Positions 26,229 to 35,996 of a DNA stretch of 39,285 bases are shown piece by piece; position 1 is the stretch's first letter; each line of letters opens with the position of its first letter. A program made the translations under genes and the position numbers. The notes under the pieces were generated by a model. It was not told the DNA's origin, ran no database searches, and saw only the letters and a program-made list of their open reading frames with translations. Source of the stretch: Blastocatellia bacterium (GTDB lineage: Bacteria > Acidobacteriota > Blastocatellia > RBC074); the NCBI GenBank assembly GCA_016789725.1, contig JAEUQN010000051.1, positions 1-39,285 on the forward strand, read 5' to 3'.

Positions 26229-27989
26229 ATGCGACTCTACCTTTTCTTACTCGCCGTCCTTTGCACTCTTCCCTTCATCATCTACAGCCAACCTACGCTG
26301 ACCGATACTTTTGCCATCAAGCCGGGACAAGCGGTGTATACCGTCGTAGTCAAAGGCGATTGTGGAGTGCAAGGTGATCTAACGTTTGTGAATGGACAAG
26401 CGGTGCTGGTGCCGAAGCCGGGAGGAAGCTACCCTTTAAGGAAGCAACAAAAGATGTTGACGCGGTCAGCGCGGCTCACGGAGGCAGAAGAAGTTCTCAA
26501 ACAGATGTTCGCACAGGATAAAACTTTTGTAGTGGTGGATGCGCTGGAGAACGCCGATTTCGTTTTTTATGTTTGCAGTTCCTACACGGAGGAACTGCTG
26601 CCGAAATTACTCATCCAGAGAAAACAACTTGCTTCGCAGCTTGTGGTCGCGCAAGCCCAAATCGTACCTGCTTCAGTGTACAGAAAATACGTTGCGTCTG
26701 GGGAAGATGCACTTACTGCTGTTATGTGGAACGCCCTTACTCCTAACCCGTATCGTCCACTGAAAAGGGATAAGAAAAAAACGGCTGACAATAAAAAGAA
26801 TAACAACGCAAGAACTGAACCGCCCCAACCTAGTCAAGAAATCAGGTGGGATGGGCCGACGTATCCCACTGATCCATTCGAGGTACAGGTGCAGGCACCA
26901 AGCTTGGAAGACCTCGTTAAGTATTTCCTCAAAGACTTTGCCAAAATCAAGCCAGTCAAACTTTCTGAGTTTGCTTCATCTCTGGCAGCTACGGAGCCAA
27001 TTCGTCCAGCACCGGATGATGTATCGCAAGAAAAACGCCGCCCCACATTAGTCAATAAGCAGGAAACGCAAGAAGCCGCTGACAAAGCAGAAACCAAATC
27101 TGCGGATAATACAGAAGAAGTTATAAAAATTGATACAGCGTTGATCTATGTGCCGGTGCGCGTGATGGACAAGGACGGCAAATACATCCCGGATTTGCAG
27201 GCGAAAGATTTCAAACTTTACGAAGACGGCGTGGAGCAGGACATCGAACATTTCAGCGCAGTGGATGATCCGTTCAATGTCGTGCTGATGCTGGACATGT
27301 CGGGCAGCACGCGCTTCAAGGTCGAAGATATTCAGGATGCGGCGGTGACGTTTACGGAACAACTGCGTCCGCAAGACCGTGTGATGGTGGTGTCGTTCGA
27401 CCAGAAAGTGTGGGTGGACTCGGAGTTCACGAATGATCGTACGAAGCTGATGAAAGCCATTCTGCGTACGCGCACGGGAACCAGCACCAGCGTGTATGAT
27501 GCGCTGGATTTGGTGTTGACCGAACGGATTAACCAGATTCAGGGACGCAAAGCCATCGTGCTGTTTTCGGACGGCGTAGACACGTCCAGCCACCTCGCCA
27601 CGTTGCAGAGCACGATTGAGCGTATGGAGGAGTCGAATTCGATTCTATATTCCGTGCATTATGACACGGAAGAGGTTGTCGTTCAGGCCAGAACAATAGT
27701 GCCAAACGCCATTGTGGCTGGCTCCACCAAAGAAGATTATCAACGTGCCGAAAAATATATGCAGGAATTGGCGAATCGCAGCGGCGGGCGTTTTTACGAA
27801 GCGGCCACGCTCGGCGATGCCAAAGAAGCGTTTGCCAGCATTGCCGAAGAATTGCGGCGGCAATATGGCCTCGGTTATTACTCAAAGAACGACAAGCGCG
27901 ATGGCGCATTCCGCAAAATTCGCGTGCAGGGAGCAAATACGAATTGGGCGGTTCGTTCGCGTGTCGGTTATCGCGCGCCGAAAAAATAA
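26229..27989 (+). CDS. VWFA-related acidobacterial protein, second of a tandem pair
   Basis: A 586-residue paralogue of the gene before it. The start at 26229 is set by AAGGAG six bases upstream; a GTG at 26211 is less likely. It has a signal peptide ([20 protein letters not shown]), the [19 protein letters not shown] start, a Lys/Asn-rich linker near 175-195, and the VWA domain with MIDAS D356-M-S358-G-S360. The C-terminal 270 residues closely match the first copy ([35 protein letters not shown]), while the N-terminal half has diverged more. Function is unknown; a surface or periplasmic adhesion role is the usual guess. Confidence 0.88.
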   Translation: MRLYLFLLAVLCTLPFIIYSQPTLTDTFAIKPGQAVYTVVVKGDCGVQGDLTFVNGQAVLVPKPGGSYPLRKQQKMLTRSARLTEAEEVLKQMFAQDKTFVVVDALENADFVFYVCSSYTEELLPKLLIQRKQLASQLVVAQAQIVPASVYRKYVASGEDALTAVMWNALTPNPYRPLKRDKKKTADNKKNNNARTEPPQPSQEIRWDGPTYPTDPFEVQVQAPSLEDLVKYFLKDFAKIKPVKLSEFASSLAATEPIRPAPDDVSQEKRRPTLVNKQETQEAADKAETKSADNTEEVIKIDTALIYVPVRVMDKDGKYIPDLQAKDFKLYEDGVEQDIEHFSAVDDPFNVVLMLDMSGSTRFKVEDIQDAAVTFTEQLRPQDRVMVVSFDQKVWVDSEFTNDRTKLMKAILRTRTGTSTSVYDALDLVLTERINQIQGRKAIVLFSDGVDTSSHLATLQSTIERMEESNSILYSVHYDTEEVVVQARTIVPNAIVAGSTKEDYQRAEKYMQELANRSGGRFYEAATLGDAKEAFASIAEELRRQYGLGYYSKNDKRDGAFRKIRVQGANTNWAVRSRVGYRAPKK

Positions 27990-28010
27990 CGCGCCGCCGC
28001 AAATTTCGCC

Positions 28011-28038
28011 TTGCCAGTCGTGGCGATGCTGGTATCAT
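28011..28038 (+). promoter_or_regulatory. Candidate smpB promoter
   Basis: TTGCCA at 28011-28016 and TATCAT at 28033-28038 with a 16-base spacer, about 40 bases before the smpB ATG. Confidence 0.4.
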
Positions 28039-28078
28039 CTCCCGTCGTTTGTTGAGCAGTAAAGAAAGCATTCACGTC

Positions 28079-28543
28079 ATGTCGGAGAAAATCGTCAGCA
28101 CCAATCGTGCGGCCTACCACAATTACCATATCCTCGAAACCTACGAAGCAGGCATTCAACTCCAAGGCACGGAAGTTAAATCCGCCCGGCTCGGCAGCGT
28201 GAATTTGAAGGACGGCTACGTCATGATTGACAAGGGCGAGTTATGGTTATTAAGCGTTCACATCAGCCCTTATTCCCATGGCAACCGCGAGAATCACGCG
28301 CCAGAGCGCAATCGCCGTTTATTGATGCACGCGCGCGAAATCGAACGGCTGCGGACGAAGATTCAGGAAAAAGGGCTGACGCTGGTGCCGACCAAGTTTT
28401 ATTTCAAAAACGGATTCATCAAATGCGAAGTCGCCGTGGCGCGCGGCAAGAAACTTTATGACAAACGCGAAGCCGAAACGCGCAAAGACCAGGAACGCGA
28501 AGCGCGCGCCGTATTGAAACGCAAAAATATGAACGATGATTGA
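28079..28543 (+). CDS. smpB: tmRNA-binding protein SmpB
   Basis: A 154-residue SsrA-binding protein, needed with tmRNA to rescue stalled ribosomes. The start ATG at 28079 gives [20 protein letters not shown], and the family motifs [30 protein letters not shown] and the basic C-terminal [19 protein letters not shown] tail follow. The longer ORF upstream to 27944 reads through the end of the VWA gene and is rejected. No tmRNA gene was recognised in the window. Confidence 0.96.
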   Translation: MSEKIVSTNRAAYHNYHILETYEAGIQLQGTEVKSARLGSVNLKDGYVMIDKGELWLLSVHISPYSHGNRENHAPERNRRLLMHAREIERLRTKIQEKGLTLVPTKFYFKNGFIKCEVAVARGKKLYDKREAETRKDQEREARAVLKRKNMNDD

Positions 28544-28609
28544 TGAACAGTTCAGGTCTTAATTCATCCTTCATTGTTCCGAATTTATCATTGATTGAGG
28601 AGCGAACTC

Positions 28610-30100
28610 ATGGAAGTCAAAGCAGACGCGAGAAAGTTTTATGAGATTGAATGTGACGCACTGGTCGTCAATATCTATGAAGGCGAAAAGCCTGAAGAAG
28701 GGGCATTAGCGGAACTCGACAAACGTTCGAGCGGCGTCATTACCTCGCTGATCGAAAACGGAGAACTGTCCGGCAAAAGCGGCGAAATCGTCTATTTGCA
28801 CAACCCCGGCGAGATCGCCGCGAAACGGTTGTTATTGTTGGGTGGCGGTAAACTTGCCGATTACAACAACGATGTCGTACGCCGCATGATTGGCACGGCA
28901 GCGCGGTTTTTGCGCGCGAAAAATGTACGCAAATTTGCTTTCCTGCGCCGCTCGCAATTGCCACTCGACGGCGCGATTCAAGCAGGCGTTGAAGGCGCAT
29001 TATTATCGTTGTGGGATGCTGACAAATACAAAACCAGCGAAAAAGAAGAAAAGATCATCGAACAAATGATTGTGGCAACCGTAGAAGGCGATTCACAATC
29101 GCTGGCCCAAAGCGCCGAACGTGGTCGCATCCTGGCCGAAGCAGCCAACCTCGCGCGCGAAATCATCAACGAACCCAGCAACTTTATGACGCCGACCGAA
29201 CTCGCCCGTCAGGCCGAAGAGGTCGCGCAAAAATGCGGATTGGAACTGGACATTCTGGATGAAGCGCGGATGAAGGAGCTGGGGATGGGTGCGCTGTTGG
29301 GCGTTTCTCAAGGCAGCGCCGAACCCGCGAAAATGATTGTGATGACGTACACGCCCAGCGCAGAACCAGTTTCCAACGAAACAATTGCGATTGTCGGCAA
29401 GGGTGTGACATTCGACACGGGCGGCATCTCGATCAAGCCCGCCGACGGCATGGAAAAAATGAAATATGACATGGCAGGCGGCGCGACGACGATTGCAGCC
29501 ATGCGCGCGATTGCGCAACTCAAGCCCGCCATCAATGTCATCGGCATTGTCCCGGCAGTCGAAAATATGCCTGGTGGACGCGCACAACGTCCCGGCGATG
29601 TCGTCCGCTCAATGGCCGGCAAAACGATTGAGGTCATCAACACCGATGCTGAAGGCCGCCTGATCCTGTGCGATGCGGTCGCCTACGCAATCAAATTGGG
29701 GGCCACCAAAATTGTGGATTTGGCAACGCTCACGGGTGCGGTTTCGATTGCGCTTGGCGATGTGTACGTTGCAGTGCTGGGCAACGATCAGGAATGGATT
29801 GATGCGGTCATTAACGCTGGCCGGGCGTCGGGCGAAAAGATTTGGCAATTGCCGCTTGACCGTGAATACCGCGATCAAATCAAGAGCGACATCGCCGACA
29901 TCAAAAACGTTGGCGGGCGCAAGGCGGGAACCATCACGGGCGCGTATTTTATCCGGGAGTTTGTGGGTGACACGCCGTGGGCACACCTTGATATTGCGGG
30001 TACGGCCTGGAACGACAGCAGCAAGCCATATCTGTCAGTGGGCCCAACCGGAATTTGCGTGCGAACGCTGGTGAATTTGGTGAATCAGATGGCGAGCTAA
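28610..30100 (+). CDS. pepA: Leucyl aminopeptidase, M17 family
   Basis: A 496-residue cytosolic aminopeptidase with two metal ions. The start at 28610 has GAGGAG seven bases upstream; a TTG at 28595 is ignored. The metal and catalytic region GKGVTFDTGGISIKP and the MKYDMAGG segment precede the M17 signature NTDAEGRL at 344-351. The N-terminal macrodomain-like part (CDALVVNIYEGEKPE) is complete. It releases N-terminal residues from peptides. A strong terminator lies 137 bases after the stop. Confidence 0.95.
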   Translation: MEVKADARKFYEIECDALVVNIYEGEKPEEGALAELDKRSSGVITSLIENGELSGKSGEIVYLHNPGEIAAKRLLLLGGGKLADYNNDVVRRMIGTAARFLRAKNVRKFAFLRRSQLPLDGAIQAGVEGALLSLWDADKYKTSEKEEKIIEQMIVATVEGDSQSLAQSAERGRILAEAANLAREIINEPSNFMTPTELARQAEEVAQKCGLELDILDEARMKELGMGALLGVSQGSAEPAKMIVMTYTPSAEPVSNETIAIVGKGVTFDTGGISIKPADGMEKMKYDMAGGATTIAAMRAIAQLKPAINVIGIVPAVENMPGGRAQRPGDVVRSMAGKTIEVINTDAEGRLILCDAVAYAIKLGATKIVDLATLTGAVSIALGDVYVAVLGNDQEWIDAVINAGRASGEKIWQLPLDREYRDQIKSDIADIKNVGGRKAGTITGAYFIREFVGDTPWAHLDIAGTAWNDSSKPYLSVGPTGICVRTLVNLVNQMAS

Positions 30101-30237
30101 AAAAGCTGGCACGAGATTTTTCTCACCTTGGGAATATTGTTTCGCGCTCTTGCGATATAGGCAGTGAACCAGGTGTCGGCGCACAGGTGAAGTAATCGCA
30201 TTCGGGCTTGCGGTGGGGACAACAAGCCTGAGATCGT
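30101..30237 (+). other. Structured 3' region between pepA and its terminator; possible small RNA
   Basis: No ORF here is convincing. GGGCTTG (30204-30210) pairs with CAAGCC(T) at 30223-30229 as a separate hairpin, directly followed by the terminator stem. The distance from the pepA stop to the terminator is longer than needed, so a small RNA or structured 3' UTR is possible. I see no clear promoter inside and could not match it to 6S RNA or tmRNA by eye. Confidence 0.25.
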
Positions 30238-30293
30238 CGCCCGTAGCAAATACTTTTTTGAGGAAAGCATTTGCCACGGGCGTTTTCTTTTCT
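30238..30293 (+). terminator. Strong intrinsic terminator
   Basis: CGCCCGTAGCAAAT (30238-30251) pairs with ATTTGCCACGGGCG (30269-30282) with one mismatch in fourteen positions, followed by TTTTCTTTTCT. It separates pepA from the J-domain operon. Confidence 0.9.
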
Positions 30294-30356
30294 CCCTGGT
30301 CGCTCCGCACGCCATTACTTTTGTCATTGCTTTGTCTGCGCTTCACAACATTCATC

Positions 30357-30384
30357 TTGAAACCTCAGTCAGAAACCGTACAAT
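30357..30384 (+). promoter_or_regulatory. Sigma-70-like promoter of the J-domain operon
   Basis: TTGAAA at 30357-30362 and TACAAT at 30379-30384 are spaced by 16 bases. The start would be near 30391, giving a leader of about 105 bases before the GTG at 30497. The rest of 30294-30496 holds no gene that I can support. Confidence 0.55.
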
Positions 30385-30496
30385 AGAGCGCGTCCCGTGT
30401 GATTGCCCTTTTTGACATCCATGACCTTCCCCTCCGATGGATTGGCTCACGGGGTATCCGCTGCAAGTTTGAAGACGTTTTTCTGAGGTCGCGCAC

Positions 30497-31279
30497 GTGG
30501 CTGATTTATACCGCATGCTGGGCGTCCAACGCACAGCCAATCAAACCGAAATCAAATCCGCTTATCGTCGTTTGGCGCGTAAATATCACCCTGACTTCAA
30601 CCCTGACCCGGCTTCTGCGCGCCGCTTCGCCCGCATCACCGACGCCTATCATATTCTGATTGATCCGCAACGTCGTAAACTTTACGACCATGAAGGAGTG
30701 ACGGTAGATCGCAGCGGTTTGCAAAGAGCGCAACAAGCTGCGCATGCGGCCCGGCGCGCGCATTATCAGGCACAAGCGGATCGGGCCGTTAATGAATGGT
30801 TGGCGAAAGAGCGCGCTGAAACCAAGGCCAGAGGACACGCGGTTTTTACGACTGTCACGTTGTTTATTTCGACCTTTGCGGTGGCGATGTTCAAACCCGG
30901 CATTGTCGAAACGACCAATCCGTTTTGGTATATCGTGCTGATCCTGCTCTTTGCAGGCAGCATCTTTCATCTGGCGTTGACGCTGAAACGCCACTTTGAT
31001 CATTACACTTATCAACAAGAGATGATGTCAGTGATGCGGTCGTCTAACCATAAGAAACCCTTCACGCGTAAATTTGCTGCCTGGTTTATTATAGGCGGCT
31101 ATTTGGCATCCTTAGGGTTAGGCTTTTTGATTGGCTTGCTGGCCGAAGATTTCACTCACACGCTGATGGGTGAAACAACTTTGCTGGATGGATTTTTCAG
31201 CGCATTATTTTATCCCCCAATCGCAGTTTTGATTGTGGACACGATGTACGTTGTCAATTTGCGATTGGAGGAATGGTGA
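30497..31279 (+). CDS. Membrane-anchored J-domain (DnaJ-like) protein
   Basis: A 260-residue protein starting at GTG, with GAGG eight bases upstream. The J domain fills residues 3-68 ([20 protein letters not shown]) with HPD at 31-33 ([10 protein letters not shown]), so it should stimulate an Hsp70 ATPase. A charged helical linker follows, then four hydrophobic segments (about 115-133, 143-162, 190-214 and 226-250). This places the J domain in the cytoplasm next to the membrane. Its stop overlaps the next gene by seven bases. A role with the downstream secreted protease is possible but unproven. Confidence 0.85.
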   Translation: MADLYRMLGVQRTANQTEIKSAYRRLARKYHPDFNPDPASARRFARITDAYHILIDPQRRKLYDHEGVTVDRSGLQRAQQAAHAARRAHYQAQADRAVNEWLAKERAETKARGHAVFTTVTLFISTFAVAMFKPGIVETTNPFWYIVLILLFAGSIFHLALTLKRHFDHYTYQQEMMSVMRSSNHKKPFTRKFAAWFIIGGYLASLGLGFLIGLLAEDFTHTLMGETTLLDGFFSALFYPPIAVLIVDTMYVVNLRLEEW

Positions 31280-32760
31280 AACATCTTTTGTTGGGTTCCC
31301 GGCTGTTCTTTTTTTTCGGCGCGCTTTGCTGCACTACCATCACATTCGCCGCCACAATGTTCTGTCAAACCTCTTCGTTCTCTCCCTTTGAGCGATCCTT
31401 TAAAGTCAGTTGCACGGCCTCAGACCTTCCGACCACCGGCAAAGTCGAATTACGATTTGCTGACCGGTTTGCAGGCCTCGAACGACTCAGCGAGCGGCTT
31501 TATGGTTTGCAAATCAGGGATGCGGATGAGCAAAGACTCTTACCAGAAATTCTGGGCGATGGTGTGTATCGCGTGAATCCGAACAATTCACCGTCACTGA
31601 AATTAGAATATGAAGTTCGATTAGCCGAAGTGAATGGCATCTCACGCGATCCCAGCAAATATGCACTGACCTCGAACCTCAGTTCGCAATTTGGATTTCT
31701 TTTGCTTTCTGACGTCTTGCCCAATTTTTTTGCCGCTAACAAAGTAGACTGTGAACCGCTCAGCGTCCGCTTAAAATTTCAATTGCCGGACGAATGGCAA
31801 GTAGTCACGACCGAAGCGGAAAACTTTGGAGCTTTCGACGTGGCCGATGTCGAACGCGCCGTCTTTTTCATCGGCAAGTTGCGCACCCAACTTATCAATG
31901 TTGACCAGATGAAGTTACACGTCGCGCTGGCGGGCGATGTCAGTCTTTCGGATGTTCAGGTCAATGTACTGGTCGAATCCATCGCGCGGCAGCAGGCCAC
32001 CCTGATGGGTAGTCGTGAGGAAGGCGATTTTCTGGTGACGCTGACGCCATTTCCGATTCCGCTGACCGGCACGCGTTCTTCAGCACTGACGCGCGGGCGC
32101 AGCATCATTATGATGTTAAATCCCGACATTGACTCGCGGCGCACACTCGCCCTTTATCAAAAACATTTGGCCCACGAGATGTTTCACTTCTACCTGCCGG
32201 AAGCGTTCAAAGCGCGCGAGAATTTCGACTGGTTTTGGGAAGGAGTGGCTCGATATGCCGCGCTCTTGACGTTGAATCGGCTGCGGTTCATTACGCTGCG
32301 TGACTATCTGGATGAAATCAGTTTCGAGTATGAAACCTATGCCGCGAATCCGCTGCGCAGGCAAATTTCATTGATCGCCGCGTCGCAGGGAAAATTTTCC
32401 AATGCAGCAAGCCATGATCTGGTCTATCGCAAAGGGACACTGGTGGCGGCGCTATTTGATTTAGAGTTACGAACGCAAAGCGAGAGCCGCAAAAACGTGA
32501 TGGATGTCCTGCGCGAATTGTATTGGAATTATCGGCAGCGTGACATTGGCAACCGCGAAGTGTTGGCAATGATGCGCAATGCAGGGAAATTTGAGAAGTT
32601 CATTCAAGATTATATCGAAGGCACACAAGCCATCGAACTCGCCGAATTCGTGAAGCCATACGGATTGAGAGTTGAAACCGTTTCCGGTTCGCCGCGCCTC
32701 AATGTGGTCAAAAGCCTATCCCTCAAACAAAACACGATCCTGGCACAATTGGGGCATTGA
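31273..32760 (+). CDS. Secreted M61-like metallopeptidase (gluzincin)
   Basis: A 495-residue protein with an N-terminal signal-like hydrophobic stretch. The zinc motif is H301-E302-M-F-H305 in LAHEMFHFY, with the third ligand E323 in WFWEGVARY eighteen residues later; this is the gluzincin arrangement of M1/M61 peptidases. After it, LRDYLDEIS...[19 protein letters not shown] has the M61 helical pattern. The N-terminal part (about 40-250) is probably beta-sandwich. The PDZ domain found in many glycyl aminopeptidases is missing. GGAGG precedes the ATG, and the start overlaps the J-domain gene; rsgA starts six bases after the stop. Confidence 0.78.
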   Translation: MVKHLLLGSRLFFFFGALCCTTITFAATMFCQTSSFSPFERSFKVSCTASDLPTTGKVELRFADRFAGLERLSERLYGLQIRDADEQRLLPEILGDGVYRVNPNNSPSLKLEYEVRLAEVNGISRDPSKYALTSNLSSQFGFLLLSDVLPNFFAANKVDCEPLSVRLKFQLPDEWQVVTTEAENFGAFDVADVERAVFFIGKLRTQLINVDQMKLHVALAGDVSLSDVQVNVLVESIARQQATLMGSREEGDFLVTLTPFPIPLTGTRSSALTRGRSIIMMLNPDIDSRRTLALYQKHLAHEMFHFYLPEAFKARENFDWFWEGVARYAALLTLNRLRFITLRDYLDEISFEYETYAANPLRRQISLIAASQGKFSNAASHDLVYRKGTLVAALFDLELRTQSESRKNVMDVLRELYWNYRQRDIGNREVLAMMRNAGKFEKFIQDYIEGTQAIELAEFVKPYGLRVETVSGSPRLNVVKSLSLKQNTILAQLGH

Positions 32761-32765
32761 CCGAC

Positions 32766-33860
32766 ATGAGTTTTGAGGCATTATTTCAATTCGGATGGAA
32801 CGAACACTTCGCGCAATCTTTTCAGCCTTTTCTTGAAAACGACTATCTGCCTGGACGCGTCTCCTTTCAAAATCAGCACCTCTACCGTGTGTACACCGAG
32901 CAAGGCGAATTATTGGTGGAAGCCACCGGTAAATTGCGTTATGACGCGGCCAGCCCGGAGGATTTGCCCGCCGTTGGAGATTGGGTCGCCTTGCGCTTTC
33001 GCCCTCAGGAAGACCGCGCCAGGATTCAGGCGGTGCTGCCGCGCCAAAGCAAATTTGCCCGCAAAGCAGCAGGGGCAAAAACCGAAATGCAAATTGTGGG
33101 CGCGAATGTGGACACGATTTTCCTCGTCACTTCGCTCAATCAGGATTTCAATCCGCGTCGAGTCGAGCGATACCTGACAACCATTTGGGATAGCGGCGCG
33201 CGACCGGTCATTGTGTTGAGTAAGTCGGATTTGTGTTCTGATGCAGCGGAGATCAGCGAGAGGGTGGCGATGCTTCAGGAAGCCGCGCACAACGTCCCCA
33301 TTCACGCGGTTAGCGCCAAAACACAACAGGGGCTAGATGATTTGCTGCAATATTGTCGCACCGGCCAAACCATCGCCTTAATCGGAATGTCCGGGGTGGG
33401 AAAATCAACCCTCATTAACCACCTGCTGGGATTTGCGCGACAAAAGGTCAAAGACGTGCGCGGACACGACGAACGCGGGCAACACACGACGCGCCACCGC
33501 GAATTAATTCTGTTGCCACAAGGCGGATTGGTACTTGATACGCCGGGCATGCGCGAGTTGCAATTATGGGACGCTGAAAGCGGAATCGGGGCCACGTTCG
33601 AGGATATTGAAGCCATTGCGACACATTGTTTCTTTAGTGATTGCCAACACCAAAGCGAACCGCGTTGTGCTGTCAATACCGCCGTGAATGATGGGACATT
33701 AGCTGTAGAGCGCCTGGAAAATTACAACAAACTGCAAAAAGAACTGCACCATCTTGTGCTCCGACAGGACGATCTAGCACGGAAGCAGGAACAGAAAAAA
33801 TGGAAGAAACTTTCCAAACTGGCCGAACAGCGCGCTCGCACAAAACGCAAAGGCATGTAA
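32766..33860 (+). CDS. rsgA: Small-subunit-dependent GTPase RsgA
   Basis: A 364-residue circularly permuted GTPase that checks late 30S subunit maturation. Motifs appear in the permuted order: SKSD (G4) at 152-155, the P-loop GMSGVGKS at 207-214 and DTPG (G3) at 258-261. The zinc knuckle is C288, C293, H295 and C301. An N-terminal OB-fold with GDWVALRF precedes them, and a basic C-terminal tail ends the protein. The ATG at 32766 is preferred to the TTG at 32757. It is the last gene of the J-domain/M61 operon. Confidence 0.93.
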   Translation: MSFEALFQFGWNEHFAQSFQPFLENDYLPGRVSFQNQHLYRVYTEQGELLVEATGKLRYDAASPEDLPAVGDWVALRFRPQEDRARIQAVLPRQSKFARKAAGAKTEMQIVGANVDTIFLVTSLNQDFNPRRVERYLTTIWDSGARPVIVLSKSDLCSDAAEISERVAMLQEAAHNVPIHAVSAKTQQGLDDLLQYCRTGQTIALIGMSGVGKSTLINHLLGFARQKVKDVRGHDERGQHTTRHRELILLPQGGLVLDTPGMRELQLWDAESGIGATFEDIEAIATHCFFSDCQHQSEPRCAVNTAVNDGTLAVERLENYNKLQKELHHLVLRQDDLARKQEQKKWKKLSKLAEQRARTKRKGM

Positions 33861-33999
33861 TCCTTCCCCTCTCAAGTTTTCGCCATACTTTTCCGCCAGG
33901 AGTCGGATTCCTTGCCACAAAGCAGATGACCTCATAAACTCTCTCTCGTCTTATTTCACCGAAAAAGCCGGCAAACAAAAACCATCCCACAGGAGTCCT

Positions 34000-35988
34000 A
34001 TGAGAAGCTTGCCCCTTGTGTTTGCCGTGTCTCGAAAATGTTCTGTAACACTTCTGTTCTTGCTGTTTTCTTTCCTTTCAGCCCAAGCTCAAAACGACCT
34101 TCCGCTGACGTGGAAAGATGAGTATTTCCCTCAATTTCACATCACCATCAAACCGGACGCTTTGGCCGCCGTTTTAGAAGCGGGAAGCACCGCCAAAGTT
34201 CCCATCACGCTGGATTATCAAGGAAACACCTACACCGGCACGATTCGCCAACGATTAGGCAATTCATCCCTGTGTGGAGACAAACGTCAGTTTCGGCTGG
34301 ATTTTCCGAGTAAGGTCAAGTTCCCCGACAATTATGTGGCTGACCGCTTTGAGACAGATCGCGGAAATTGCTATACCCTGCACGAATGGGTCGCGTGGAA
34401 GATGATGGATCAGGCAGCGCAGAAACACCCCGAATTGAAAGTTCTGCGCAAAAAATACAATGCCGTCGCCATCTACTTCAACGGCGAGTTATATCACGTC
34501 CAAACGTTGCTGGAGGATGTGAACAAAGACCTGCTCGAACCACAGCTTGGCACGCGCAAAATCACCGTTTATGAAAACGGTTGCTATGGACGGACAGACC
34601 CCACGGAACTGGATGGCTTCTGCACAGTCTTTTCGCCCGCACAAATGCGTGAGTCGCTGCAAATCCCTTCTTTCCTGTATTCCACCGCCGTCGTGCAATT
34701 ACTCGGCGGCAATGATAACTATCCGAGCTATCCGTTCAATTACAACTTTGTGCAGGAAACCGAAACCAAACGCATTTGGTTCATGGCCGACGATATGGAC
34801 AGCACGATAGATTCGTATGGCAATGCCCAGGCCGATCCGTTCCAACCCATTTACACGGAAGGAGATTCACAGCGGCATTTCACTGAACTCCTCAATGATC
34901 CTGAATATCGCCTGCTGTACCGCACCTATTTGCGGGAACTGATTCCACTGCTCCAACCGGAGCAATTGAAGCCCGTCCTCGCCGCCAAATACGCACAAAT
35001 ACGCGACACCCTCCTGGCCTCGCCGGAACTGCCATTGGGAACGGAATGGTACGATTATGTGTACCTGTACGAGCTTCCAACCTGGGTTGACGCGCGTTAT
35101 GCCTTTCTGAATTCAATCATTGAGCAGGGTGGCAATAGCAATCAATCACCGACGGCGGTCATCGCGCCGCTTCCAGCCTCAATGGAAGCCACGGATGCCG
35201 AGGGTGTCTTGATTCAACTGAATGCTGCGGCCTCCACTGATCCTGACAATGACCGTCTGACGTATCTCTGGACGGTGGATGGGCAGGAGGTTGGGAGCGA
35301 GGCGATTATTGAGGTAAAGCTACGCCTTGGATCGCACGTGATTACCCTATCGGTTAAAGATGGCCACGATGGCGTAGCGACGGCGACGACGAACCTTGAA
35401 ATTCTCCCGCCTCCCAATCAACCGCCGACGGCTGTTATCGGGTCGCTTCCGGCTTCGATTGAGGCCACGGATGCTGACGGCATACAAATACAACTGAATG
35501 GCACGGCCTCCACCGATCCCAATAATGATGATCTGATTTATGTGTGGACAGTTGACGGACAGGAGGTTGGAAGCGGCGCGACTCTGACTACCAAATTGGG
35601 AATCGGGACGCATGCCATCACTCTATCGGTAAATGATGGTCGTGGAGGGATTGGAACAGCAAGCGCCAATATTGATATTTCACCGCCGCCGCTACCACCG
35701 CCACCACTACTCCCCGCGCTTAGCATCAAGTCCGTTTCACCGTCTCGCGTGGTGCGCGATTCAGGTGTGGTGATACAAATTTCAGGAACAGGCTTTTCAC
35801 CACAGGCCACTGTCTATATTAGCGGAAGTTCGATTTCCGTGCTGTCCTATCATGCTCGTTCTGAAGAGAATCTTTGGGTGTACATTCGGGTCCATTCTTT
35901 TGCCTCGTCCGGCCCCCGTGATGTCACCGTGGTGAATCCAGATGGACAGTCAGTCACGTTGCCTGGCGCGTTGACGGTACTATTCTGA
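34000..35988 (+). CDS. Secreted CotH-kinase protein with two PKD domains and a TIG domain
   Basis: A 662-residue protein with AGGAG upstream and a signal peptide ending near SAQAQ. The first 370 residues are a CotH-like domain: FHITIKPDALAAVLE, the YNAVAIYFNGELYHVQTL strand pair with LLEDVNKDLLE, and WFMADDMDSTIDSYGN, which matches the kinase metal-binding region of CotH. Then come two PKD-like repeats (about 383-470 and 474-560), each with the same SLPAS(M/I)EATDA and YxWTVDGQEVGS pattern, a Pro-rich hinge, and a TIG/IPT domain (about 573-662). CotH proteins phosphorylate secreted proteins; the substrate here is unknown. The PKD and TIG domains suggest surface or carbohydrate attachment. Confidence 0.85.
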   Translation: MRSLPLVFAVSRKCSVTLLFLLFSFLSAQAQNDLPLTWKDEYFPQFHITIKPDALAAVLEAGSTAKVPITLDYQGNTYTGTIRQRLGNSSLCGDKRQFRLDFPSKVKFPDNYVADRFETDRGNCYTLHEWVAWKMMDQAAQKHPELKVLRKKYNAVAIYFNGELYHVQTLLEDVNKDLLEPQLGTRKITVYENGCYGRTDPTELDGFCTVFSPAQMRESLQIPSFLYSTAVVQLLGGNDNYPSYPFNYNFVQETETKRIWFMADDMDSTIDSYGNAQADPFQPIYTEGDSQRHFTELLNDPEYRLLYRTYLRELIPLLQPEQLKPVLAAKYAQIRDTLLASPELPLGTEWYDYVYLYELPTWVDARYAFLNSIIEQGGNSNQSPTAVIAPLPASMEATDAEGVLIQLNAAASTDPDNDRLTYLWTVDGQEVGSEAIIEVKLRLGSHVITLSVKDGHDGVATATTNLEILPPPNQPPTAVIGSLPASIEATDADGIQIQLNGTASTDPNNDDLIYVWTVDGQEVGSGATLTTKLGIGTHAITLSVNDGRGGIGTASANIDISPPPLPPPPLLPALSIKSVSPSRVVRDSGVVIQISGTGFSPQATVYISGSSISVLSYHARSEENLWVYIRVHSFASSGPRDVTVVNPDGQSVTLPGALTVLF

Positions 35989-35996
35989 CGCGTCAG
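35985..35996. repeat. 12-base palindrome holding two convergent stop codons
   Basis: CTGACGCGTCAG is a perfect palindrome. Its TGA ends the CotH gene on the plus strand (35986-35988), and its mirror TGA ends the minus-strand EEP gene (35995-35993), leaving four bases between the stops. Confidence 0.7.

Noticed and set aside
30101..30293. 6S RNA or tmRNA
   Set aside because: I could not find the tmRNA start or tag features, nor a convincing 6S closing stem and bubble; kept only as a weak structured region.
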